A stretch of 38,102 nucleotides of DNA from Streptomyces antimicrobicus (GTDB lineage: Bacteria > Actinomycetota > Actinomycetes > Streptomycetales > Streptomycetaceae): NCBI RefSeq assembly GCF_020532625.1, contig NZ_JAJAUY010000051.1, forward strand, positions 1 through 38,102, written 5' to 3'. Shown one piece after another: positions 32,423 through 38,102 of the stretch. Each line of letters starts with the position of its first letter. Position 1 is the stretch's first letter. The position numbers and the translations under genes are program-made. A model generated the notes under the pieces. That model had not been told where the DNA came from. It worked only from the letters and a program-made list of their open reading frames with translations, and ran no database searches.

Positions 32423-32932
32423 ATGAACACGCCGACGAGGATGAGCTGGGCGGACGGGGAGCCGGCCCGCCTGGTGGCGATGGCCGCCTACGCCGCCTAC
32501 GCCGCCGCGTGGACCTGGCAGGTGCAGCTGCGGGGTCGGCCCGCCGCCGAACCCGAACGGCCCACGGGAGTGCTGCTGACCGCGGCCGCCACCTTCCGGT
32601 TCAGCCGCCTGATCGGCAAGGCCAAGATCACCCGGCCGCTGCGGGCCCCGTTCACGGAGGTGGACGGGGACGGCGCCCCGGCGGAGCTGAACGAGTCCCC
32701 CCGGGACGGCCGGCGCGTGCTGGGGGAACTGGCGAGCTGTCCGTTCTGCCTGAGCATGTGGGTGGCCACCGGCCTCACCGGCGCCCGCCTGATCTGGCCG
32801 CGCGCGACCGTCGCGGCCGAGCGGACCCTGGCGGTGGTGGCCGTCGCGGACGCCATGCAGCTCGTCTACTCGATGCTGGTCCGCGCCGCGGAAGCCGAAC
32901 CGGAAGCCGAACCGGAAGACGAGGGCGAGTGA
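32423..32932 (+). CDS. DUF1360 family membrane protein
   Basis: A 169-residue protein with hydrophobic segments at about 17-32, 48-60, 110-124 and 133-152. The DUF1360 signature is clear: FRFSRLIGKAKITRPLRAPFTEV (58-80) and ELASCPFCLSMWVATG (102-117, with the CPFC pair). The C-terminus is an acidic Glu-Ala-Pro repeat. Function unknown; the CxxC pair could bind metal or form a disulfide. ATG 32423 is chosen as the first Met of the hydrophobic part, with a weak GGCAGG site ahead. It precedes the ferritin-like gene by 151 bases. Confidence 0.85.
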   Translation: MNTPTRMSWADGEPARLVAMAAYAAYAAAWTWQVQLRGRPAAEPERPTGVLLTAAATFRFSRLIGKAKITRPLRAPFTEVDGDGAPAELNESPRDGRRVLGELASCPFCLSMWVATGLTGARLIWPRATVAAERTLAVVAVADAMQLVYSMLVRAAEAEPEAEPEDEGE

Positions 32933-33083
32933 CCGGCGGGACGCGCGCGCCACGGCTTCGCCCACGGCTGCTCCGATGGGGTGAGGTGCTCGGGGCGCAG
33001 CGTGTGAGCGGCGCTCCGGGCAGCAGGTCCCGGAAGGATGGCCGACTGTTTCCCGCTCGCCCTCGGTCAAAGGCTGGTGCCGT

Positions 33084-34280
33084 ATGACGTTCGATCCTCT
33101 GGAGCAGCGGGGCATCCCCCTGGACCGCCAGGTGAGGGGATGGCGGGAGCTGAACGTGACCCCCATCGACCCGGACGCGTCCGATCCGTACACGCGCTGC
33201 CGGGTCATCACGATGAACGGCATCGAGGTCGAGGCGATCCTGTTCAGTCACCAGCTCGCCCGGAACACCGTCGACCCGGAGGTCAAGCGGGGCCTGGCCG
33301 AGGTGCGTTACGTCGAGGCCCAGCAGCAGAAGGCGGTCAACTGGCTGCTTCCGGGAGTGTCGTCGGTGCTGGAGACGACGATCGCGTACGAGCAGGTGGC
33401 CGTGGACCTCACGTCGTGGATCGCCCGGATGGAGCCGGACCCCTACCTGCGGCAGGCGTACGAGTTCGGGGTGCTGGAGGACTTCGACCACCTGTACCGG
33501 TACGCGAACCTGTACGAGATGATCGAACACCGCAAGGCCGAGGCGATCGTGGACGGCCTCACGGAGGTCATGCCGGGCCGGCCCACCCGGATGCACCACC
33601 GGCACCCGTTCGACAACGTCCGCGACCCCTACGACAAGGCGGCCACCGATCCCCTGTCGAAGCTGCACGCGCTGACGGTGCTGTCGGCCGAGCAGCAGAC
33701 GATGAACTTCTACATGAACACCGGCCCCACCTACATGGAGCCGATCGCCCGCCAGCTCTACCAGGAGATCGGGCTGGTCGAGGAGGAACACGTCACCCAT
33801 TACGAGTCCCTCGTCGATCCGGGCGAGACGTGGTGGGAGCAGCTGGTCAACCACGAGTACAACGAGTGCTACCTCTACTACTCGTTCATGGAGCAGGAGT
33901 CCCATCCCAAGGTGAAGGCGCTGTGGGAGCTGCACCTGAACATGGAGCTGGAGCACCTGCGCATCGCCTGCGACCTGATGCGCCGGCACGACGGCCGTGA
34001 GCCGGAGGAGGTCCTCGCTCCCCAGCTGCCGAACGTGCTGACCTTCGAGCCGAACAAGGAGTACCTGCGCGAGCTCCTCGCGACGCAGATCGACCTCACG
34101 ACCCTGGGCGCCGGCTACGTCCGTGAGGCGCACGAGCGGTTCGAGCAGATGCAGCAGCGGCTCCACGACGGCGAACGGCCGCCCAGCGACCGCGTCATCG
34201 ACCAGCACCGGGAGATGTTCGACCGCGACTACCGCCAGGAGACCGAAGGCCCGCACCCCGTCGCGTCCGAGCGCGCCTGA
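33084..34280 (+). CDS. Large ferritin-like (putative di-iron) protein
   Basis: A 398-residue, mainly helical soluble protein with no signal peptide. Two groups of Glu/His metal-binding patterns suggest two ferritin-like bundles: E103 in AYEQV, E132-D-F-D-H136 in LEDFDHLYRYANLYE, E145 and E148 in the first; EEEH236-VTH239-YE241, HEYNE (257-261) and MELEH (287-291) in the second. HHRHPFDN lies between them. I do not recognise a named family; rubrerythrin-like or manganese-catalase-like chemistry is an inference. ATG 33084 follows AAAGG at about ten bases. The stop overlaps the hemerythrin start (TGATG), so both are probably made together. Confidence 0.72.
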   Translation: MTFDPLEQRGIPLDRQVRGWRELNVTPIDPDASDPYTRCRVITMNGIEVEAILFSHQLARNTVDPEVKRGLAEVRYVEAQQQKAVNWLLPGVSSVLETTIAYEQVAVDLTSWIARMEPDPYLRQAYEFGVLEDFDHLYRYANLYEMIEHRKAEAIVDGLTEVMPGRPTRMHHRHPFDNVRDPYDKAATDPLSKLHALTVLSAEQQTMNFYMNTGPTYMEPIARQLYQEIGLVEEEHVTHYESLVDPGETWWEQLVNHEYNECYLYYSFMEQESHPKVKALWELHLNMELEHLRIACDLMRRHDGREPEEVLAPQLPNVLTFEPNKEYLRELLATQIDLTTLGAGYVREAHERFEQMQQRLHDGERPPSDRVIDQHREMFDRDYRQETEGPHPVASERA

Positions 34281-34900
34281 TGGCCGGTACGGGGAACGGC
34301 GAGGCCATGGACGAGCAGGCCCGGCAGGGCGACCCGGGGGCCGACGAGGACGTGGTGGCGCTCCTCGTGCGCCAGCACGGCCGGATCCACACCCTCTTCG
34401 ACGAGGTGCGCGCTGCCGAGGGCGCGGAACGCCACGAGCCCTTCCGGCGCCTGATGCACCTGCTCGCCGTGCACGAGACCGCCGAGGAGGAGGTCGTGCA
34501 CCCCCACGCCCGTTCCGCCTTCGACGGCGGCAGCGACGTGGTGCGGGAGCGGCTCGCCGAGGAGAAGGCGGCCAAGGAGAAGCTCGCCGCCCTGGAGGAG
34601 CTGGACGTCCGCGACCCGACGTTCATGCCCACCTTGCTGTCGCTCCGCGACGCCGTCCTGGCACACGCCCGGGCGGAGGAGCGCTACGAGTTCGCCCTGC
34701 TGCGCCGCACCACCTCGCCGACCCGGCTGGCCCTGATGGCCGCGGCCGTCAGGGCGGCCGAGGCGACCGCGCCGACGCGCCCCCACCCGGGCGTCGAATC
34801 GGCCACCGCGAACCTCACGCTCGCCCCCCCCCTGACGGCCGTCGTCGACCGGGCGCGCGACGCCGTTCGCAGCGCTCTGCGGGACGCCGAGGGCCCTTGA
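34280..34900 (+). CDS. Hemerythrin HHE-domain protein
   Basis: A 206-residue protein whose first 145 residues form a four-helix hemerythrin bundle: RQHGRIHTLFDEV (two His), HLLAVHETAEEEVVHPHAR and VLAHARAEERYEFALLRR provide His/Glu ligands for a di-iron or related centre. The C-terminal 60 residues (TRPHPGVESATANLTL and on) are outside the domain. Such proteins sense or buffer O2, NO or iron. ATG 34280 shares one base with the previous stop; ATG 34307 is an alternative. Its last 86 bases are overlapped by a gene on the other strand. Confidence 0.87.
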   Translation: MAGTGNGEAMDEQARQGDPGADEDVVALLVRQHGRIHTLFDEVRAAEGAERHEPFRRLMHLLAVHETAEEEVVHPHARSAFDGGSDVVRERLAEEKAAKEKLAALEELDVRDPTFMPTLLSLRDAVLAHARAEERYEFALLRRTTSPTRLALMAAAVRAAEATAPTRPHPGVESATANLTLAPPLTAVVDRARDAVRSALRDAEGP

Positions 34901-35264
34901 CGGCAGCCGCCGGAATCCGTCCCGCCGCCCACCACGCCGCGAGCCACCCCGCTTCCTTCGCCGCGTCCATCAGGTAGGTGGCGGGGATCCGGCGGCGCGG
35001 TACGTACACCGCGTCGACGGCCAGGAAGGTCAGCGCCGTGCCGATGCCGGTACGACGGGCGTGGCGCAGGCCTTCGGGGCTGCCGGCCGCCCTCAGCATG
35101 CTGATGCCGGCCGAGGCGAGCAGGGCACCGCTCGTCTTCTGCAGCCAGCCGTCGGCCTTGGGCCCGTACACCCGCTCGAAGGTGCGCAGCGAGACCACCG
35201 GCCACAGGCCGCCGACCAGGTTGAACAGGCCCTGCGCTCGGGCCACGGTCGTGGGACGGGGCAT
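34815..35264 (-). CDS. Small membrane protein overlapping the hemerythrin gene
   Basis: A 149-residue protein with roughly four hydrophobic segments (about 10-25, 45-60, 72-88, 101-115). It begins MPRPTTVARAQGLFNLVGGLWPVVSLRTFERVYGPKADGWL, a pattern I have seen in uncharacterised actinobacterial proteins. The C-terminal 34 residues (about 116-149, Arg/Pro-rich) are encoded opposite the end of the hemerythrin gene, an 86-base convergent overlap. ATG 35264 has an excellent GAGGAGGAAG site. The overlapping tail may be a recent extension. Function unknown. Confidence 0.75.
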   Translation of the reverse strand: MPRPTTVARAQGLFNLVGGLWPVVSLRTFERVYGPKADGWLQKTSGALLASAGISMLRAAGSPEGLRHARRTGIGTALTFLAVDAVYVPRRRIPATYLMDAAKEAGWLAAWWAAGRIPAAAVKGPRRPAERCERRRAPGRRRPSGGGRA

Positions 35265-35399
35265 GACTTCCTCCTCAGGAGGGGCGCTTGCCCGGCCGGC
35301 GACGGTGTATGCGCGGGGCGCGTCCGGCCGCCGATTCGAGACGGAGGCGTCCACGATGCGGTCGGGACCTTGCTGGAGAAGGCGCCTTCGGCAAGTATT

Positions 35400-35420
35400 C
35401 CTATCAATCCGATGGGAAAA
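35400..35420 (+). promoter_or_regulatory. Sulfur-locus box, copy 1
   Basis: CCTATCAATCCGATGGG followed by AAAA. The same element with four changes stands ahead of the leader peptide at 37456-37476. In this copy it is 177 bases upstream of the monooxygenase start. Two matching copies in one locus with an Rrf2 regulator between them suggest an operator or core promoter of a sulfur regulon. Confidence 0.65.
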
Positions 35421-35480
35421 GGGGGATTCCTTGGGGACGCCGCCTTCCCGCACGTCAGCGCCCGGCACCCCGCGCTCCCG

Positions 35481-35537
35481 GCCGTCGCCGTGATCCCCGG
35501 CCGTCGCCGTGATCCGCGGCCCTCGCCGTGATCCGCG
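35481..35537. repeat. Three tandem 19-bp repeats
   Basis: Units at 35481-35499, 35500-35518 and 35519-35537 share GCCSTCGCCGTGATCCSCG, differing at one or two positions. They lie in the leader region between the sulfur box and the monooxygenase gene. Confidence 0.75.
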
Positions 35538-35596
35538 GCCGCCACCACGCCCCGTGCCGTCGCCGTGGCCGTCACCAACCTTCCGGAGTAGCCCCG

Positions 35597-36808
35597 ATGG
35601 TCCCCGTCACGCCACCCGCCCCCGCCGCCCGGCCCGCCGAGCTCCCGCCGCACCACCAGCCGCTCCTGCGGACGGCCCGCGACGTGGCGGACGACCTCGC
35701 CGCGGACTCCCTCGCCCGCGACGCGGCGGGCCTGCCGCCGGTCGACGAGAAGGCGCGGCTGCGCGAGGCCGGCCTGCTGGCGGCCCTCACACCGCCCGCG
35801 CCGGGCCGCGGGGTGGACTGGCGTACCGGGTGCGCCGTCGTACGGACGGTCGCGGCGGCCGACAGCTCCGTCGGCGCCGTGCTCGCCCGCCATTACGTCC
35901 ACGCCTGGAGCGGGCGGTTCTACGCGGGCCGGCAGCAGGCGGCCGAGCTGGAGGAGGAGGCGCTGCGCGAGCAGTGGCTGTGGACGGGCGCCGTCCGTAC
36001 CCCCGCGGCCGACGAAGGCACCCGCGCGCCCGACCTCACCCTGAAGCCGCGCACCACCGGCTACGTCCTGAGCGGCCGCCGGTGCGTGGACACCGCGGCG
36101 ACCGTCGCCGACCGGATCGTGGTCGACGCCGTCTGCGCCGCCACCGGTGACGTGCTGGTCGTGACGGTCTCCCCCGGCGCGCGCGGGGTGAGCGTCGAAC
36201 CCGCCCCCGACCGCCTCGGCCAGCGCGCCGCCGGCGCGGGCGAGGTCGTCCTGGACCGCGTCACGGTCACGCCCGGGCAGCTGCTGGGGCGCCGTCCCCA
36301 TGACGAGGAGTCAGCCGCGCCCTTCACCGCACTCGCCGAGCCGGCGCTCCGGCTCGCCCTGTGCCACGTCGCCCTGGGGATCATCGAGGGCGCCCTGACC
36401 GAGGCGCGCGACCTCAGCCGGGGCGGCCGTGCGCACCGCCTGCCCGGCGGGGACCCCGACCTCCTGCTGGCGTACGGGGAGCTCGCCTCCGCCGCCCAGA
36501 CGGCCACCGCCGTCGTCCACCGGGCGACCGGGGCGACGGCGCGGGCGCTCGACACCGGCACCCCCCTCGACGCCGAGGAACCCGCGAGCGTCGCCGCGCT
36601 GGTGGCCACGGCCGAGACCGTGGTGTCGAAGGCCGTCCTGGAGGTCACCACGCGGGTCCTGGAACTGGCCGACGCGCCCGGCCTGGACCGCTTCTGGCGC
36701 AACGCGCGCGTCCTGACCGCCCACCATCGGGCCACCGGCAGGCTGCGCTCGATCGGCGAGCACTACCTCAACGGCTCCCACCGGGCCGTGGCGGCGGCCT
36801 TCCACTGA
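35597..36808 (+). CDS. SfnB/DszC-like flavin monooxygenase (acyl-CoA dehydrogenase fold)
   Basis: A 403-residue protein of the acyl-CoA dehydrogenase superfamily: N-terminal helices (about 15-120), a beta domain (about 125-230 with LWTGAVRTP, VLSGRRCVDTAATVADRIVV) and C-terminal helices (about 235-400 with RLALCHVALGIIEGALTEARDL and LDRFWRNARVLTAHH). The DRFWRNARVLTAHHR ending and the absence of the usual catalytic Glu match DszC/SfnB-type FMNH2-dependent oxygenases that release sulfur from organosulfur compounds rather than true dehydrogenases. ATG 35597 has GGAG nine bases ahead. Neighbours (Rrf2 regulator, sulfonate-type transporter, sulfur leader peptide) support sulfur scavenging. Confidence 0.85.
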   Translation: MVPVTPPAPAARPAELPPHHQPLLRTARDVADDLAADSLARDAAGLPPVDEKARLREAGLLAALTPPAPGRGVDWRTGCAVVRTVAAADSSVGAVLARHYVHAWSGRFYAGRQQAAELEEEALREQWLWTGAVRTPAADEGTRAPDLTLKPRTTGYVLSGRRCVDTAATVADRIVVDAVCAATGDVLVVTVSPGARGVSVEPAPDRLGQRAAGAGEVVLDRVTVTPGQLLGRRPHDEESAAPFTALAEPALRLALCHVALGIIEGALTEARDLSRGGRAHRLPGGDPDLLLAYGELASAAQTATAVVHRATGATARALDTGTPLDAEEPASVAALVATAETVVSKAVLEVTTRVLELADAPGLDRFWRNARVLTAHHRATGRLRSIGEHYLNGSHRAVAAAFH

Positions 36809-36837
36809 CGTGCCGCCCAGCAGCGGGAGGCGTACGG

Positions 36838-36849
36838 GATAATGTGCGC
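36838..36849 (+). promoter_or_regulatory. -10 element for a leaderless regulator transcript
   Basis: GATAAT (36838-36843) is followed after six bases by the ATG of the Rrf2 gene, so transcription would begin at or next to the start codon. No convincing -35 is present at 16-18 bases upstream. Confidence 0.5.
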
Positions 36850-37308
36850 ATGCGGATCTCAGCCAGGGCGGACTACGCGGTACGGGCCGCGCTGGAGCTG
36901 GCGGCGGCGCAGGAGGGCGGGCCGGTGAAGGCCGAGGCCATCGCCGACGCCCAGGACATCCCGCACAAGTTCCTCGAAGGCATCCTGAACGACATGCGCC
37001 GGGGCGGCCTCGTGCTCAGCCAGCGCGGCGGCAACGGCGGCTACCGGCTCGCCAGGCCCGCCCGTTCCATCAGCATCGCGGACGTGGTCCGCGTCGTGGA
37101 CGGACCGCTCGTCTCGGTCCGCGGGGTCCGGCCCCCGGACCTGTCCTACACCGGGCCCGCCCAGTCGCTGCTGCCCTTGTGGATCGCCCTGCGGTCCAAC
37201 GTGCGCGAGATCCTCGAAGGGGTGACGCTCGCCGACGTCGCCTCGTCCCACCTGCCCGCCGAGGTGTCCGCGCTGACGCGCGCCCCGGACGCCTGGACCA
37301 ATCCCTGA
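36850..37308 (+). CDS. Rrf2-family transcriptional regulator without Fe-S cysteines
   Basis: A 152-residue winged-helix regulator. It starts MRISARADYAVRAALELA, the standard Rrf2 opening, with the recognition helix in HKFLEGILNDMRRGGLVLSQRGGNGGYRLARP. The region that carries three cysteines in Fe-S members such as IscR (here about 88-110, VRGVRPPDLSYTGPAQSLL) has none; indeed no Cys is present. It therefore resembles CymR-type sulfur regulators, which act without an Fe-S cluster. ATG 36850 lacks a Shine-Dalgarno and fits a leaderless transcript. It sits between the monooxygenase and transporter genes and is the natural candidate to bind the two boxes. Confidence 0.88.
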   Translation: MRISARADYAVRAALELAAAQEGGPVKAEAIADAQDIPHKFLEGILNDMRRGGLVLSQRGGNGGYRLARPARSISIADVVRVVDGPLVSVRGVRPPDLSYTGPAQSLLPLWIALRSNVREILEGVTLADVASSHLPAEVSALTRAPDAWTNP

Positions 37309-37455
37309 GGCCGCGCCCCTCTGCCGGCCGCCCCCTGACCGGCCCCTGACCAGCCCCGATCCACCCCCTCCCACCTGCAATTTCTCAATCACCAAGACAG
37401 TTTTGTCCGACATATGGGCAACCTCTTGGGACGGCTGACGCGGTCTGCCAAGATG

Positions 37456-37476
37456 CCTACCAACCCGGTGGGAAAA
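37456..37476 (+). promoter_or_regulatory. Sulfur-locus box, copy 2
   Basis: CCTACCAACCCGGTGGG followed by AAAA, then CTAGG. 17 of the 21 bases equal copy 1 at 35400-35420; all four changes are transitions. It ends 9 bases before the AGGAGG of the leader peptide, so it probably overlaps the promoter or start of that transcript. The preceding 37375-37430 is unusually AT-rich for this genome. The rest of 37309-37455 shows only C-rich repeats (CCCCTGACC) and no gene. Confidence 0.65.
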
Positions 37477-37499
37477 CTAGGAATCAGGAGGTGGCCGCC

Positions 37500-37601
37500 G
37501 TGAGCGCACTGCCGCGCGCAAGCCGTCTGCTGAGCCTGCTCACCAGCCGTCGGCACATCGACCTGGGCCGTACGTCCAGCTCCATCTGTCGCGTTTCCTG
37601 A
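37500..37601 (+). CDS. Putative sulfur-operon leader peptide (33 aa)
   Basis: A short frame begins at GTG 37500, eight bases after AGGAGG (37486-37491), and stops with TGA. The C-terminal half SRRHIDLGRTSSSICRVS carries the RRHIDL ... S-x-C pattern of leader peptides found ahead of sulfur-assimilation genes in streptomycetes. The single Cys is third from the end (before RVS). By analogy with cysteine-responsive attenuation in mycobacteria, slow translation at Cys could control the downstream transporter; that is inference. It lies 186 bases ahead of the ABC transporter gene. Confidence 0.8.
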   Translation: MSALPRASRLLSLLTSRRHIDLGRTSSSICRVS

Positions 37602-37691
37602 CGCCGCACCCCCACCGTCCCCAGGGCCCTCGCACCGGGGGACCGGTCGGCCGTCACCTCCCACGCCGCTCCGCGCCTGCCGCCCTCTTCG

Positions 37692-37716
37692 CGGCGCCTG
37701 CCCGCGAGCGGCGCCG
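37692..37716 (+). terminator. Possible attenuator hairpin in the transporter leader
   Basis: CGGCGCC (37692-37698) and GGCGCCG (37710-37716) form a perfect 7-bp GC stem with an 11-base loop, between the leader peptide and the transporter gene. Other GC-rich inverted segments overlap it (about 37710-37760), so alternative structures are possible. Confidence 0.4.
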
Positions 37717-37787
37717 TACGCGCCCCTCGCCGCGTGGCGCGCCTGCGCGCGCCTTCCCGAACACCCACCCCGTGAAAGGACACCTCC

Positions 37788-38102
37788 GTGTCTGCCGCCA
37801 GACCGCTCACCCCCCTGCGCATCATCGCCGCCACGGCGACGCTCCCCCTCCTGCTCACGGCCTGCGGCTACGGCTCCGGGGCGAAGAAGGAGGACGACAA
37901 GGCCGGCGCCGCGGCCTCCGGCGGCCAGAAGCTGTCCGCCGCCGAGGTCCGCGTCGGGTACTTCCCCAACCTGACGCACGCCACCGCCCTGGTCGGCCTC
38001 CAGGAGGGCCTGATCGCGAAGGAGTTGGGGGACACGAAGATCAAGCCCCAGGCCTTCAACGCCGGCCCGTCGGAGATCGAGGCCCTCAACGGCGGCTCCC
38101 TG
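37788..38102 (+). CDS. Sulfonate-type ABC transporter substrate-binding lipoprotein (partial)
   Basis: The first 105 residues of an exported solute-binding protein; the frame is open to the window edge. The signal peptide (PLRIIAATATLPLLLTAC) ends in a lipobox with C26. After a charged linker the mature fold begins VRVGYFPNLTHATALVGLQEGLIAKELG, typical of the NMT1/SsuA-like family binding aliphatic sulfonates, taurine or nitrate. GTG 37788 follows AAAGGA at seven to eight bases. The leader peptide and box upstream favour a sulfur substrate. ATPase and permease genes should follow beyond the window. Confidence 0.87.
   Translation, partial: MSAARPLTPLRIIAATATLPLLLTACGYGSGAKKEDDKAGAAASGGQKLSAAEVRVGYFPNLTHATALVGLQEGLIAKELGDTKIKPQAFNAGPSEIEALNGGSL

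Larger units (their letters stand above)
35265..35596. other. Divergent upstream region of the sulfur monooxygenase gene
   Basis: 332 bases with no gene of its own. It holds the shared sulfur-locus box (35400-35420) and three tandem 19-bp units (35481-35537), both described separately. Base composition around 35390-35430 is markedly less GC-rich than the surroundings, as expected of a promoter. Confidence 0.55.

Overview
The window is chromosomal DNA of a high-GC actinomycete, almost certainly a Streptomyces. Coding frames carry G or C at nearly every third codon position, GTG starts are common, genes are densely packed, and many products belong to families typical of that genus (class F sortase, Rpf-like/LysM/M23 cell-wall hydrolase, DUF6777 lipoprotein, SpoIIE-type phosphatase with an ATPase tail, fused LysX, S. 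coelicolor-type formylglycine-generating enzyme, and the RRHIDL leader peptide of sulfur operons). I see no rRNA, tRNA, CRISPR array, insertion sequence or phage gene.

Layout. 1-5.1 kb holds cell-surface genes: a DUF4239 membrane protein, two small Ig-like surface proteins facing each other across a strong terminator, a class F sortase next to them, an exported polysaccharide deacetylase and a YjbQ-family protein. 5.1-9.8 kb holds fused LysX (lysyl-phosphatidylglycerol synthase plus lysyl-tRNA synthetase) and a CapA-type lipoprotein. 10.1-16.0 kb holds an ECF sigma factor, two uncharacterised proteins, an Fpg/Nei DNA glycosylase, and a PAS-GAF-PP2C-ATPase signalling protein directly downstream of a DUF6777 lipoprotein. 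16.1-19.1 kb is a tight operon (YndJ-like, DUF1990, lipase-maturation-factor-like) whose promoter is bracketed by two perfect 14-bp palindromes. 19.1-22.4 kb has an NAD-dependent epimerase-like protein, a 58-aa protein with what looks like an ATPase-domain remnant upstream, and an unusual zinc-ribbon SDR. 22.6-27.5 kb has the Rpf-like hydrolase, gndA, a proline-rich micro-protein, and a leftward run panD - GNAT - Asp/Glu-racemase-like. 27.7-31.0 kb is a Tat-exported sulfatase followed by its likely activating enzyme (FGE). 31.0-35.3 kb has a HemK2-like methyltransferase, a DUF6098 protein, a DUF1360 protein, a two-part ferritin-like protein overlapping a hemerythrin gene, and a membrane protein whose gene overlaps the hemerythrin gene tail to tail. 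35.3 kb to the end looks like a sulfur-acquisition locus: an SfnB/DszC-like flavin monooxygenase, an Rrf2 regulator without the Fe-S cysteines, a leader peptide and the start of a sulfonate-type ABC transporter, with the same 21-bp box ahead of the monooxygenase and ahead of the leader peptide.

The four places most worth a second look are the palindrome-bracketed promoter at 16.1 kb, the shared box plus leader peptide of the sulfur locus, the common C-terminal signal of the two sortase-linked surface proteins, and the ferritin-like/hemerythrin pair. Function names rest on motif recognition by eye; no database search was run.
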